The notes: generated from the sequence alone by a model not told the origin. A stretch of 64,000 bases of DNA from Candidatus Flexicrinis affinis (GCA_016716525.1 JADJWE010000001.1:1364001-1428000); one strand, 5' to 3'. Shown: positions 25,833 through 35,499, counted from the stretch's first letter. Numbers and translations: made by a program.

Positions 25833-28619
25833 ATGCCGCGGATGATCCTGATCGACGGTCATGCGGTTGCGTACCGGCAGTTCTTTGCGCTGCCCGTCGA
25901 AAGCATGTCCACGCGCGGGGGAGAGCCGACTAATGCCGTCTTCGGGTTCACGCGCATCCTGCTTGACATCCTGCAGAAAGACCGGCCCGACTACCTTGCG
26001 GTGAGCTTCGACATGGGGCTGAGCGGGCGCGACGCGCTGTTCGAGGAGTACAAGGGAACGCGCGAGAAAATGCCGGACGAACTCCGGTCGCAGCTCGAGC
26101 GTATCGATGAAGTCGTGCGTGCCTTCAATATCCCTGTATTGACGCTGGATGGCTACGAGGCCGACGACGTTATCGGTACGGCAACCCTGCAGGCTGAAGC
26201 GCAAGACGTGGCGTCGCGGATAATCACGGGCGACCGAGATCTGCTCCAGCTTCTCAGTGACCACGTTACAGTTCAGCTGCCGTCGCGCGGGGGGCCGGAC
26301 GAGATCTGGGATGTCGGCAAGTTCGTCGAGAAATATGGGCTGCAGCCGGGGCAGTTGGTGGACCTCAAGGCGCTCATGGGCGATTCCTCCGACAACATTC
26401 CCGGTGTGCGAGGCATCGGTGAGAAGGGCGCTACGAACCTCCTGCAAACGTATGGGTCGCTCGATGCCGTCTACGCGGCAGTCGATGAGTTCAAAGGCGC
26501 GCTGGGGAAGAAGCTGGTCGAAGGGCGCGACATGGCGTACATCAGCCAGCGCCTAGCGCGCATCCAACGTGACGTGCCAATCACGCTCGATCTCAACAAA
26601 TGCGTGGCACACGACTACGATGCCTCTGTCGTGCTCTCGGTGTTCGAAGCCCTGAACTTTCGTTCTCTGCGGGACAGGCTCATCAAGATTTCGACCCCGA
26701 CGCAGCAAACACTGTTCGGCGACATGGAAACACCTGCCGCAGCATCGGACGAACCCGCCGCGCTGGACTTTGAGCCGCCCGCGCGCGCGGCCGACGTGGT
26801 CGAGACGGTGGTCGTTCGAAGCGAAGCCGCGCTTGCCTCGATGATCGAGGACTTGCGGGCGCGGGGTGAAATCGCCGTCGATACCGAGACTACCAGCCTC
26901 GACGCGATGATCGCCGAACTCGTCGGTATTTCGCTTTCAGGGGACGGGGTGCGTGCGTACTACATCCCCGTCGGGCACACGGCGACGGCACAGCTTCCGC
27001 TGGAGACCGTCGTTCGGGCGCTCAAGCCGGTGCTGGAGGACCCGCAAATCCCCAAGTACATGCACAACGTGACTTACGATCTCGTCGTCTTGCGCAGGCA
27101 TGGCATCGACGTTCGCCCGATCGCGATGGACACGATGGTCGCCGAGTGGCTCCTCAACCCGATCAGCCGCAATCTGGGGCTGAAAGACCTCACGTTTGCG
27201 CGCCTGCGCGACGATAACAACCGTCCGATCTTCATGACGCCGATTTCCGACCTGATCGGCACGGGAAAGAAGGCGATCTCATTCAGCGATGTCGATGTCG
27301 AGCAAGCGGCGCCGTATGCCGCGGCCGACGCCGCCATGACACTGCGCCTTGAACAGCAGCTTTCGCGTGAGATTGCCGAGGGCGGGCTCAAGGAAGTCCA
27401 CGAGGCACTTGAACTGCCGCTGCTGCCCGTCGTCGTGTCGATGGAACAGGCCGGCGTGGTGCTCGACACCGGATTTCTTGCGCAGATGAGCGAGCGCCTC
27501 GGCGAGCAGTTGGCCGGGTTGGAGCAGCACATCTACGAACTCGCCGGAACGACCCTGAACATCAACAGCCCGCAGCAGCTCAGCGATCTGCTGTTCGGCA
27601 AGCTCGGTCTCCCTACCAAGGGCATCGGTAAGACCTCGCTGGGCTACACGACGAATGCCGCCGTACTGGACGAACTGCGCGACGCGCACCCCGTTGTGGG
27701 CGCCATCCTCGAGTACCGCGAGTTGTCGAAGCTCAAGGGGACGTACGTCGACGCCCTGCCCGCGTTGATTAACCCGTACACCGGACGTGTTCACACCAGC
27801 TACAACCTTACCGGGACCAGTACGGGGCGTTTGTCGAGTAGCAACCCGAATTTGCAGAACATCCCGATCCGCACCGAGGTCGGGCGGGAAGTCCGCCGGG
27901 CCTTCATCGCGCCTGAGGGCCATGTGCTGCTGTCGGTCGACTATAGCCAGATCGAACTGCGGGTGCTAGCGCACATCAGCGGCGACGATACGCTGAAGCA
28001 AGCATTTTACGACGGCCAAGACATTCACAGGGCCACTGCCGCCGCCGTGAACGGGATACCGCTGGAAGACGTCACCTACGAGCAGCGCAGCTTTGCCAAG
28101 CGGGTGAACTTCGGCCTTATTTACGGCATGGGCGCGTTCCGCCTCGCCCGAGACAGTGGCTTGACGTTGGCTGAAGCCGAAGACTTCATCCGGCGGTATT
28201 TTGCGCGCCTTCCCAAAGTGCAGGAATACATTCAGGTGGCGAAGGAACGCGCACGGTCACCCGAAGGGCTTAAGACCCTCGCCGGGCGTAGCCGCACATT
28301 TCCCGCGCTGCTCAATCCACGGGCAAGCCGGCAAATGGTTCAGGCCGAGGAGCGCGCGGCGATCAATCTTCCCATTCAGGGGAGCGCTGCCGATATCATC
28401 AACCTCGCTATGATCAAGCTGTACCGCGCACTGGCCGCGGAACGATTGCAGTCGGTGATGATCTTGCAGGTGCACGACGAGCTTGTACTGGAAGTCCCTG
28501 AGGATGAACTTGGGCGGATCAAGCCATTGGTCGTCGACACGATGGAATCGTCGTATCAGCTCGACCCGCCGCTCAAGGCCAATGCCGAGGTCGGAACGAA
28601 CTGGCGAGACATGGAGTGA
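25833..28619 (+). CDS. polA: DNA polymerase I
   Basis: 928 residues with all three domains. The 5'-nuclease (about 1-300) starts MILIDGHAVAYRQFF and has the helix-hairpin-helix GVRGIGEKGA. The 3'-5' exonuclease (about 330-520) retains IAVDTETTSLD, NVTYD and YAAADAAMT, so proofreading looks active. The polymerase domain has SVDYSQIELR (motif A), KRVNFGLIYGMG (motif B) and the VHDELVLEV metal site (motif C). It fills gaps and removes RNA primers in replication and repair. GAGGGGGA ribosome-binding site; 72 bases after the mutase gene; convergent with rimO, 12 bases apart. Confidence 0.98.
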   Translation: MPRMILIDGHAVAYRQFFALPVESMSTRGGEPTNAVFGFTRILLDILQKDRPDYLAVSFDMGLSGRDALFEEYKGTREKMPDELRSQLERIDEVVRAFNIPVLTLDGYEADDVIGTATLQAEAQDVASRIITGDRDLLQLLSDHVTVQLPSRGGPDEIWDVGKFVEKYGLQPGQLVDLKALMGDSSDNIPGVRGIGEKGATNLLQTYGSLDAVYAAVDEFKGALGKKLVEGRDMAYISQRLARIQRDVPITLDLNKCVAHDYDASVVLSVFEALNFRSLRDRLIKISTPTQQTLFGDMETPAAASDEPAALDFEPPARAADVVETVVVRSEAALASMIEDLRARGEIAVDTETTSLDAMIAELVGISLSGDGVRAYYIPVGHTATAQLPLETVVRALKPVLEDPQIPKYMHNVTYDLVVLRRHGIDVRPIAMDTMVAEWLLNPISRNLGLKDLTFARLRDDNNRPIFMTPISDLIGTGKKAISFSDVDVEQAAPYAAADAAMTLRLEQQLSREIAEGGLKEVHEALELPLLPVVVSMEQAGVVLDTGFLAQMSERLGEQLAGLEQHIYELAGTTLNINSPQQLSDLLFGKLGLPTKGIGKTSLGYTTNAAVLDELRDAHPVVGAILEYRELSKLKGTYVDALPALINPYTGRVHTSYNLTGTSTGRLSSSNPNLQNIPIRTEVGREVRRAFIAPEGHVLLSVDYSQIELRVLAHISGDDTLKQAFYDGQDIHRATAAAVNGIPLEDVTYEQRSFAKRVNFGLIYGMGAFRLARDSGLTLAEAEDFIRRYFARLPKVQEYIQVAKERARSPEGLKTLAGRSRTFPALLNPRASRQMVQAEERAAINLPIQGSAADIINLAMIKLYRALAAERLQSVMILQVHDELVLEVPEDELGRIKPLVVDTMESSYQLDPPLKANAEVGTNWRDME

Positions 28620-28631
28620 TGCCGGTCGCGC

Positions 28632-30074
28632 CTAGTTGGGAACGATCAGGTCACCTTCGCCGTACACTTTGCCGGGCTGGATCGTAATCGGCCCGCGCAG
28701 GTCAGGCGTGGCGAACAAGTCATAGGTTGTGGCACCGGTCACTCGAACGGGCACGATTTCGCCTACGGGCAGCTCGCCTTCGACGATGACGTAGCCGTCG
28801 ATTTCGGGCGCATCACGAAAACTGCGGCCCACGGTGACGGTCTCTCCGTTGGGAACGTCGACTTCGTCCACGCCAATGTCGTAACCCTCGACCAAGATAT
28901 CCATCGACTTCCCGACCCACTTCTGGTTCTTGGCCAGGCTGATGCCCTGCTGCAGCTCCATGAGGCGATGCCAGCGCTCCTCCTTGACGTCGTCATCGAC
29001 CTGATTGGGGAGCGTTGCGCTGGGCGTGCCGATCTCGTAAGAATACTTGAACGCGCCAACCCGATCGAACTCGAGGTCTCGTACGAACTTGAGCAGCCCA
29101 TCAAATTCCTCGTCGGTCTCGCCCGGGTAGCCGACGATGAACGTCGTCCGGACCGCGAGATGCGGGATCGTCGTGCGCAGCTTGCCGATGGTGTCGTAGA
29201 CCCACTCGACGTTGGCCGGGCGTTTCATCCGCTTGAGCGTTTCGCGGTGGCCGTGCTGCAGGGGAATGTCGAGGTAGGGCAGAACCTGCGGGTGTTTTGC
29301 CATCGTCTCCATGAGCCGATCGGTGACGTAACCCGGGTACGCATACATGACGCGAATCCACGGGATTCCGGGAGCAGCCTCGACGATCCGGTCCAGCAGG
29401 TGAGCAAGGCCGTCCTTCAAACCGAGGTCGTAGCCGTAGTCTGTGGTGTCTTGAGCGATGAGCAGCAGTTCCTTAGCGCCGAGTTCCTGAAGCTTAACGG
29501 CCTCAGCGACGATTGACTCGATCGGCCGGCTGACGGCAGTGCCTTTGATCTTGGGGATCGCGCAGAATGCACAGGGCCGACGGCAGCCGTCCGCAATCTT
29601 CAGATACGCACTCGCGCCTTGGACACTGGCGCGCAGGACCCCGCGCTCGTCTAGGCCGACGACCGGCGCGTCGGTCGGGAGGTGATACAGCGGCTCGGGG
29701 TGCTTGCGCGCGCGAAGCCGGGTCACGAGGTCGAAGATGTCCATCCAGCGGCGCGTACCGATGACGCCATCGAGCCCCGGGACATGCTGTACAAGCTGTT
29801 CACCGTACCGCTGAGACAGGCAGCCTGCGGCGATGACCATCTGATTGCTTCGTTTTAGCCCCACCAACTCACGCAGCGCCGAGATTGACTCTTCCTTGGC
29901 GGCGTCGACAAACCCACACGTATTCACGATTAGGACTTCGGCTCGCGAGGGATTGTCCTCGGCATGCATGCCGTTAGCGGACATGATCTGAGCCATGCTC
30001 TCGGAGTCGACAGTGTTCTTGGAACACCCGAGGCTGAGCAGATAGTAATTGCCTTTGCGATTCCTACGCGACAT
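28632..30074 (-). CDS. rimO: Ribosomal protein uS12 methylthiotransferase
   Basis: 480 residues. The N-terminal UPF0004 domain begins YYLLSLGCSKNTVDSE with cluster cysteines at LGCSKN and VNTCGF. The radical-SAM motif CRRPCAFC (CxxxCxxC) follows, and the C-terminus is a TRAM RNA-binding domain. SLGCSKN and the downstream sequence favour RimO, which methylthiolates Asp in ribosomal protein S12, over MiaB. It needs two 4Fe-4S clusters and works in the cytosol. A minus-strand TATAAT lies 27 bases upstream, so it may be transcribed separately from the RodZ-like gene. Confidence 0.93.
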   Translation of the reverse strand: MSRRNRKGNYYLLSLGCSKNTVDSESMAQIMSANGMHAEDNPSRAEVLIVNTCGFVDAAKEESISALRELVGLKRSNQMVIAAGCLSQRYGEQLVQHVPGLDGVIGTRRWMDIFDLVTRLRARKHPEPLYHLPTDAPVVGLDERGVLRASVQGASAYLKIADGCRRPCAFCAIPKIKGTAVSRPIESIVAEAVKLQELGAKELLLIAQDTTDYGYDLGLKDGLAHLLDRIVEAAPGIPWIRVMYAYPGYVTDRLMETMAKHPQVLPYLDIPLQHGHRETLKRMKRPANVEWVYDTIGKLRTTIPHLAVRTTFIVGYPGETDEEFDGLLKFVRDLEFDRVGAFKYSYEIGTPSATLPNQVDDDVKEERWHRLMELQQGISLAKNQKWVGKSMDILVEGYDIGVDEVDVPNGETVTVGRSFRDAPEIDGYVIVEGELPVGEIVPVRVTGATTYDLFATPDLRGPITIQPGKVYGEGDLIVPN

Positions 30075-30100
30075 GGACTGTTTCCTGTTGGACTGGCGTG

Positions 30101-30106
30101 ATTATA
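30101..30106 (-). promoter_or_regulatory. Possible -10 element for rimO
   Basis: TATAAT on the minus strand in the 51-base gap before rimO; no convincing -35 hexamer. Confidence 0.35.
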
Positions 30107-30125
30107 GTGACAGATGAGCCGCGGT

Positions 30126-31397
30126 CTACGGGGACTTGGTCGCCGTGACATTAGGCGGCGTGACGCGCGGCGGCACAACCGCCGATGGGGTCGGCGTGGC
30201 AGCTGGTGTTTGAGTCTCGGTCGGCGGCGGCGGTTCGGTTGACGTTGCCGACACGGTCGGCGTATGTGTCTCGGTCGGCGGCGCGATTTCTGTCGCCGTG
30301 AACTCTGGCGTGACCGACGCCGTTGGCGACAGCGTTGGCGTCGGGCTTGGGCCGTCTGTCGGCGTTGGAGTTTGTTCGGCAAGCAACGTCGCAGCGAGCG
30401 ATTCCGGGGTTAGTGAGGGCGTGGGCGTGACATTCTCAGTCGGTTCGAAGCCGGGGCCGGTCTGAATGGATACGCTGCCGTTAGGCCGGAAGACGACCTC
30501 AACCGCTTGCCCGCGGCCCCCGAACTTGGGTTGCGGAACACCGTTGTACGTGACGACGAGCGATTCGGCGTTGCTACTGCTCAAGATGATCTCGTTGACC
30601 GCGCGATATTCGAGCGTCAGCTCTTCCGGCGCCACTAGACCGGCGAATAGCTCGGCGCCGTCCACAACGAGGCGAACCCACGCGCGTTGGGTGAAATCGA
30701 CGGTGACCAGCACCGGCTCGCCTTGATAGTTCTGCTGGCTGCGGACTTCCAGCGTTGGCGTGCGAACTGTTGTAGGGGAGGGGCGCGGCGTGAACGTCAG
30801 CGTCGGTGGTAGATCGGCCAGCTCGCCGCTGTTCGGGTCCTGCACGACATCCTCCGTAACGGTCGGTGTGCGCTGCAGCAGCTCTAGGGCGATAAACGCG
30901 ATTACGATCAACGATGCTGCGGTGAGCGTCACGATGACCAGCACATTCAGCACGCCGCGACCACGGCGCGACCGGCGCGCTCGTCGACTGCCAAACGTTT
31001 CCGGGCGGGACGCGTTAGTAGGGTCGCCGCTTGCCAAGCGAGCGCTCGACACGGTAGGCGGCCGTGCATCCACAGAGGCCGGGCGAACGTCGGCCCCGTT
31101 GTTCCGCGTGCTCTTGCTGGGTGGCCGGGCGCTCGATCGGCGCCGGTTGCGGGTGGGACTCTGCGAGTCTGCGTAGTGCTGCAGGATTTGCTCGGCGTCC
31201 AAACCGAGAAATGTCGCATAGTTCGACAACATGCCGCGTATCTGCGCTGGCGAAAGCTCAGGGAACGTAAACGTGCCCTGTTCGAATGACTCGAGAGTCG
31301 CAGTGGGGATGCGAGTCTTCGCGCGCGCGTCGTCGAGCGTCAGCTCGCGCTCTTCGCGTGCTTTGTGAAGAAGTTGACCGAGAGAATACGAGTCCAT
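30126..31397 (-). CDS. RodZ-like helix-turn-helix membrane protein with Pro/Thr-rich tail
   Basis: 423 residues. Residues 5-70 are the xenobiotic-response-like HTH found in RodZ (SLGQLLHKAREERELTLDDA). After a basic linker rich in Arg/Ser there is one transmembrane segment (about 150-172), then an extracellular DUF4115-like beta domain (about 225-305, ending GRGQAVEVVFRPNGSVS). The last 110 residues are low-complexity Thr/Pro/Ser/Ala spacers. RodZ couples MreB to the cell-wall elongation machinery; no mreB is nearby, so that role is inferred from architecture. It lies 68 bases after rplI, partly insulated by the terminator at 31405-31440. Confidence 0.85.
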   Translation of the reverse strand: MDSYSLGQLLHKAREERELTLDDARAKTRIPTATLESFEQGTFTFPELSPAQIRGMLSNYATFLGLDAEQILQHYADSQSPTRNRRRSSARPPSKSTRNNGADVRPASVDARPPTVSSARLASGDPTNASRPETFGSRRARRSRRGRGVLNVLVIVTLTAASLIVIAFIALELLQRTPTVTEDVVQDPNSGELADLPPTLTFTPRPSPTTVRTPTLEVRSQQNYQGEPVLVTVDFTQRAWVRLVVDGAELFAGLVAPEELTLEYRAVNEIILSSSNAESLVVTYNGVPQPKFGGRGQAVEVVFRPNGSVSIQTGPGFEPTENVTPTPSLTPESLAATLLAEQTPTPTDGPSPTPTLSPTASVTPEFTATEIAPPTETHTPTVSATSTEPPPPTETQTPAATPTPSAVVPPRVTPPNVTATKSP

Positions 31398-31404
31398 TTG
31401 TGCC

Positions 31405-31440
31405 TAACAAAACAGCCCCGCGCGGTATGCGACGGGGCTA
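31405..31440 (-). terminator. Terminator after rplI
   Basis: Read on the minus strand, AGCCCCG (31433-31439) pairs with CGGGGCT (31414-31420) and is followed by GTTTTGTT. It sits between rplI and the RodZ-like gene. Confidence 0.75.
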
Positions 31441-31464
31441 TTCTATCACTTGAATGCGCCGAAT

Positions 31465-32046
31465 TTAGGCGTCAGCACTGGCCTCGGTCGCTTCGGGTTC
31501 GACGGTTTCCGTATCGGTACCCTCCGCTGCGACTTCGAGAGCCTCTGCATCAGACGCACCGGAGGCTGCGGCTTCGCGCTTGGCGAGGAACTCGTTCAAC
31601 TCCTCCTCGCGCACGATCGTAATCTTGAGCATCGGTGCAGTTTCGGTGCCGAGGCGAACCGGGACGTCGTGCGTGCCGACTTCGCGCAGCGGCTGCTGGC
31701 TGATACGGCGGCGGTTGATGTCGATGCCGGTGACGCGGTTCAACTCGTCGGCAATTTCCTGTGTCGTGACTGAGCCGAACAGCTTTCCGGTGCTCGCCGC
31801 GCGGCGCCCGAAAATCAGCTCGACACCGTCGATCAGCTTCGCCAGCTCGTTGAGGCGCTCTTCGAGCGCTGCACGCTTGATCGCCGCCTGTTCGCGCAGA
31901 CGGGCAGCCCGCTTGAGTTCGCCTTCGGTTGCCTTCACAGCCCTGCCGCTGGGAATCAGGTAGTTGCGGGCAAAACCGTCCGCAACGTCAATGACCTCGC
32001 CCTCGACGCCGTGCTTGTAAACGTATTCCAGCAGAATGACCTTCAT
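31465..32046 (-). CDS. rplI: Large ribosomal subunit protein bL9
   Basis: 193 residues against about 150 usual. The N-terminal RNA-binding domain is canonical: MKVILLEYVYKHGVEGEVID and the GFARNYLIPSGRAVKAT signature. A long helix and the C-terminal domain follow to about residue 158; the final 35 residues are an acidic Glu/Ala/Asp/Thr extension not found in most bL9. It binds 23S rRNA at the base of the L1 stalk. The start has a GAGGAC site. It has its own near-consensus promoter; rpsF, ssb and rpsR, its usual neighbours, are missing. Confidence 0.96.
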   Translation of the reverse strand: MKVILLEYVYKHGVEGEVIDVADGFARNYLIPSGRAVKATEGELKRAARLREQAAIKRAALEERLNELAKLIDGVELIFGRRAASTGKLFGSVTTQEIADELNRVTGIDINRRRISQQPLREVGTHDVPVRLGTETAPMLKITIVREEELNEFLAKREAAASGASDAEALEVAAEGTDTETVEPEATEASADA

Positions 32047-32130
32047 GCCCGTGTCCTCAGATGATTAATCGCCCGCATCCGGCCCGGAAAGCAGGCGCGA
32101 TTCAATGGTCCCGTGCGAAACGTGGAGGCG

Positions 32131-32159
32131 ATTATACTGGCACGGGGAGGCTGTGCCAA
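32131..32159 (-). promoter_or_regulatory. Sigma-70 promoter for rplI
   Basis: On the minus strand TTGGCA (32154-32159), a 17-base spacer and TATAAT (32131-32136), 85 bases before the rplI ATG. Confidence 0.8.
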
Positions 32160-32173
32160 CCCTAAACTGGTCG

Positions 32174-34684
32174 CTAACCCCGCGTGCCGATTTGTTCAAC
32201 ACCGATGCGCGTGATCGATGCCGTGCCAGCGGCGATGAATCGGTCGAGTTCGATCTGAACGGCGTTGTTCGGACCGAGATAGCGCTGGGGATTCCTAATA
32301 CGCAAATCCTGCTCGGTGACCCGCATCGGGACGTACGTTCCGGTGTTCCAGTCGAATACGCTCAGTTCGGTGTTCTGAAGCTGCGCCGACCCGCGTTCGA
32401 CACGGACTATGAGCTCGTCCACCTCAGCCAAGACGCTTGTCGGTACTGGTGTAAACCGATAGGAGACCTTGCCTCGGGCTAGATAGCTGATGAGATTTGG
32501 CGTCGATTCGGTAGCGGCCTCGTCCTCCAAGAGCAGCCAGGTAAACTGGTCGACCGAAATGCGATCGCTTTCGCCCGGTGCGGCTTCAAGGTCGGCATCG
32601 AGCTTCACGATGTACAGGGACGTATCGACTGCCTGCCGTGCGCTGCTGGAGACAATTTCTTCTGTGGGGGCCGACTCTGTCCAGCCGACGAGATAGACAC
32701 CATCCCCGCGGGATGTCGTACTGAACTGGTCGACGATGAACGTCGACAAGAAGGTTTGACGCCGCTGTTCGGCCTGGTCGATCGTTGACGATGTCTGCGG
32801 GAGGCCGAAGAATACTGCGGAGCGGTATGATTCTGCGCCGATGATGTCGCGTGCCGTTTGATCTGGCCCGGTCATCGATTCTCGGCCGCGCGAGATGAAG
32901 CGCGATTGGGACGGCGAATAGTACGCGACGGCGTTCTGGACCGGCGCTGCCGGAATCGGCGTCGCAGGATTCCGGACAAGATCGACATCTATGAGCCGGA
33001 TTTCGCCCGGCATGAGGGGGGAGTCTAGGCGGTGCGCACCGGCGCGTGTCAAGATCACTGGATCGAGCAACGGGACGGTAAGCTCGTTGCGTACCGAACC
33101 ACGCACCTGCAAGATGTCTTCTGCTGCACGGCTGACGACCGAGACACGCCCATTGATGTCGGGTCGTTGAATTGCTCCGTCCGTAACGAAACCTGCCATA
33201 AAGCTTGCATCGACCGAAAAGTCCTCGGCCGAGAACGTATCGCTCTGAGAGATCTGTAGGGGGCTGGCCTGATTGGTGAAAAAGCCTCCGGCGGCTGTAC
33301 GCAAGAGGGGCCGCAGGGCACGTCCGTCCTCGACAGACAAATCGTAGTTGGCGCGCCGCGGGCTGAGCACGCCGACAAGCTGCCGCAAGTGTGCGTCCTC
33401 GGCATCCGGCCACGATTCGATGATCGACAGCCGGCTGAGCGTGACATCGGTGCCGCGCAGGTTGAAACCCGTGACCCAAGCCGCGATTGTAAACACGGCA
33501 ATCAGTCCCGGAACCGTTAGCCAAGCAAACTCGCGGCGGCCGATACGGGATAGGACAAAGTAGTTGACCGGGCCGATCAATGCGACGTAGGCCAGCAAGA
33601 ATGCCAGCATAGTCAGCGCCTCAGGAAGCGCGGTAACGCCCGGCAGAATTTCGATTGCGGTGTAGCCTTGGCTCAGGTTCAAGAAACCGAGATTCCACGC
33701 CGGCCGTGGCGCGCGGCTTGTGATCATGGACAGCCACAGCGTGTCGAGGCCGGGCCATGACGTGAATGGGGCAGAGGCCGGGTCAAACGCGACGTAGTCC
33801 ACGATGCCGGCGCCAAGCTCACGACGGGCGATCAACGGGATGCCGCTGCTGTCTGACACCAACACGCGGCCGCTTTCCTGCAAAGATCCCGTGGAAACCA
33901 CCGAATCCGTCTGCGCGATGGCCACGGCCGAGGAAGACCACGCCCTCAGTGCCGCAAAATCGCTGCTCACAACACTAGAATCGGGCACGATCGGAAGCAG
34001 AGGTTGCAGTCCCGCTGCTGTGGGCTGCCACTGTGCCCCGCCCACAACGATCAGATGGCCGCCGTGCGTTACGTAATCCTCGATGGCATCTCGCTGACGG
34101 GTGGTCAGTGCGCCAGTGTCGGCCGCGGCGATGTACAGTACGTCTGCTGCCTGCAATCCGACCTGATGATCGGGCAGATTCTGCGTAAAGACATCCGACT
34201 GTGTGACCGATTGCCCATACGCGGCAGCAGCTGAAAGGTTGGCGGTGCGGCCCAGCGTGTCACTAACTCGGACGTATAACCGCTCCTGCGGCAGGACAGC
34301 ACGTACCGACGTTTCGGCTTCGGCGGCAATCAAGCCTTCGTCGGTTACCACTTCAATCCGGACGGTATCGGCGAAAGAGCGCAGTCCGACGTACAGCGTG
34401 AGCGCCTGCTGCGTATCCGGGCCGATCGAAACGGGTGTACGTGACGTGTGCGTTAGTCCACGCGAGCGCTCCGGACGGGCAACGATTTCACCAGTGAAGC
34501 TACGTGTACCGGCATTCTCGAGGCGAATGGCGAGTGGCGTCCACATGTTGTCCCGGAAACGCCCGGCAAAGCCCGCTTCGACGTTGACCGTCAGCGTGAC
34601 GAGCCCTGCGTTCTGCGCGCCAACCGGAGGCGCAAAGGACAGGATGCTCAGCAGGGCCAGGACAAAGATCAGGCGACGTTTCAC
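32174..34684 (-). CDS. Large secreted/membrane protein with glutamine-amidotransferase-like domain
   Basis: 836 residues. An N-terminal signal peptide ends near AQN (residue 25). Residues 30-160 look like an Ig-type beta domain; 165-330 resemble the class I glutamine-amidotransferase-like fold (ADVLYIAAADTGALT, YVTHGGHLIVVGG) but without a catalytic Cys motif. Two strong transmembrane segments lie at about 357-385 and 392-412, and the last 420 residues are soluble and unassigned. Such architectures sit in bacterial envelopes, often near MoxR/DUF58 genes, but none adjoin it here. Function unknown. The FtsB-like gene is 33 bases upstream on the same strand. Confidence 0.7.
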   Translation of the reverse strand: MKRRLIFVLALLSILSFAPPVGAQNAGLVTLTVNVEAGFAGRFRDNMWTPLAIRLENAGTRSFTGEIVARPERSRGLTHTSRTPVSIGPDTQQALTLYVGLRSFADTVRIEVVTDEGLIAAEAETSVRAVLPQERLYVRVSDTLGRTANLSAAAAYGQSVTQSDVFTQNLPDHQVGLQAADVLYIAAADTGALTTRQRDAIEDYVTHGGHLIVVGGAQWQPTAAGLQPLLPIVPDSSVVSSDFAALRAWSSSAVAIAQTDSVVSTGSLQESGRVLVSDSSGIPLIARRELGAGIVDYVAFDPASAPFTSWPGLDTLWLSMITSRAPRPAWNLGFLNLSQGYTAIEILPGVTALPEALTMLAFLLAYVALIGPVNYFVLSRIGRREFAWLTVPGLIAVFTIAAWVTGFNLRGTDVTLSRLSIIESWPDAEDAHLRQLVGVLSPRRANYDLSVEDGRALRPLLRTAAGGFFTNQASPLQISQSDTFSAEDFSVDASFMAGFVTDGAIQRPDINGRVSVVSRAAEDILQVRGSVRNELTVPLLDPVILTRAGAHRLDSPLMPGEIRLIDVDLVRNPATPIPAAPVQNAVAYYSPSQSRFISRGRESMTGPDQTARDIIGAESYRSAVFFGLPQTSSTIDQAEQRRQTFLSTFIVDQFSTTSRGDGVYLVGWTESAPTEEIVSSSARQAVDTSLYIVKLDADLEAAPGESDRISVDQFTWLLLEDEAATESTPNLISYLARGKVSYRFTPVPTSVLAEVDELIVRVERGSAQLQNTELSVFDWNTGTYVPMRVTEQDLRIRNPQRYLGPNNAVQIELDRFIAAGTASITRIGVEQIGTRG

Positions 34685-34717
34685 GTGTTTACCTCAGACG
34701 CTTGCTCGACGGCATAC

Positions 34718-35200
34718 TTATTCGCGCGGCAGTGGCGGTGGACCATCGAAGAACAAACTCCACCACATCTCCCACGTCTGCGGCTGATCAATACCGGACT
34801 CGAATTCGCCGGTGTTGATCGGTGGTGGCGTCGGGGTAATCGAATCCGCGGAGGGGATCGGCACGAACAGCTTATCGCCGGGCCGGATCATCTTGCCGCG
34901 GCCGCGCGCCCAGTTCTCGACGTAGAAGTCGCTCAGCGAGTAGTCGCGTTCAGCCAGCAGTACGGCCTGCTCGGTTTCGAGCTGGGCAATCTCCAATTGC
35001 ACGAGTTCATATGCTTCTTGGAGAGGTCGCCCTTGAGCGATGCGCGCGCTGAAATTGATCGTGAGCAACAGGCCGACCGCCAACACCACTGCGAACATGA
35101 TTTGCAGGCTCGACACCTGCGTGCTGGCGCGTGTCGCTGGTCGTTGACGCTGGCGCGCAGGCGGTGCCTGAACGGTGGGTGGGGGACTGTCGCTGCTCAT
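34718..35200 (-). CDS. FtsB/DivIC-like septum formation initiator protein
   Basis: 160 residues: a Pro/Arg-rich cytoplasmic N-terminus (1-32), one transmembrane helix (about 33-53), then a coiled coil (QEAYELVQLEIAQLETEQ, about 58-85) and the YVENWARGRGKMIRPGDKLF segment typical of FtsB/DivIC proteins, ending in a Pro-rich tail. These single-pass proteins link early and late divisome components. It lies between the tRNA-Leu terminator and the large membrane protein gene; it may share their transcript. The fold assignment is fairly safe, the precise orthology not. Confidence 0.75.
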   Translation of the reverse strand: MSSDSPPPTVQAPPARQRQRPATRASTQVSSLQIMFAVVLAVGLLLTINFSARIAQGRPLQEAYELVQLEIAQLETEQAVLLAERDYSLSDFYVENWARGRGKMIRPGDKLFVPIPSADSITPTPPPINTGEFESGIDQPQTWEMWWSLFFDGPPPLPRE

Positions 35201-35231
35201 ATAACCATTCTACGCGCATCCCAGCGACCAA

Positions 35232-35260
35232 ACAAAAACCCGACACAAGGGTCGGGTTTT
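35232..35260 (-). terminator. Terminator after tRNA-Leu
   Basis: AAACCCGAC (35236-35244) and GTCGGGTTT (35251-35259) form a nine-base-pair stem, with U-rich sequence on both sides. On the minus strand it follows the tRNA 3' end by nine bases. Confidence 0.8.
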
Positions 35261-35268
35261 CTGCGTGA

Positions 35269-35352
35269 TGCCGAAGGTGGGAGTCGAACCCACACTCCCG
35301 TAAGGGAACTACGCCCTGAACGTAGCGCGTCTGCCAATTCCGCCACTTCGGC
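35269..35352 (-). tRNA. tRNA-Leu (anticodon CAG)
   Basis: An 84-base class II tRNA on the minus strand. The acceptor stem is GCCGAAG/CTTCGGC with discriminator A; the anticodon stem is CTACG/CGTAG with loop TTCAGGG (anticodon CAG, reads CUG). There is a long variable arm, and the T-loop is TTCGACTC. CCA is not encoded. It has its own strong promoter and a terminator. Confidence 0.95.
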
Positions 35353-35364
35353 CTGTGTGTGCGC

Positions 35365-35392
35365 AGTATAGCAGAATTGCGCTTCGTGTCAA
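35365..35392 (-). promoter_or_regulatory. Strong promoter for tRNA-Leu
   Basis: On the minus strand a perfect TTGACA (35387-35392), a 16-base spacer and TGCTATACT (extended -10; hexamer 35365-35370), 12 bases before the tRNA 5' end. Confidence 0.85.
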
Positions 35393-35499
35393 GCAAGAAC
35401 AAGGCGTGGGTTGATCGTCTTGCTGGGCGGCTGTGAAATACCCTCAAATCGTGTAGTATTGAGAGCAGGCCGCAAGGCGGAAAAGCAAAGGAAGCCGAG

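Noticed and set aside
30126..30460. Repetitive GT/GC-rich stretch that could be taken for a repeat array or CRISPR
   Set aside because: It is the in-frame Thr/Pro/Ser low-complexity tail of the RodZ-like protein; no regular repeat-spacer structure.
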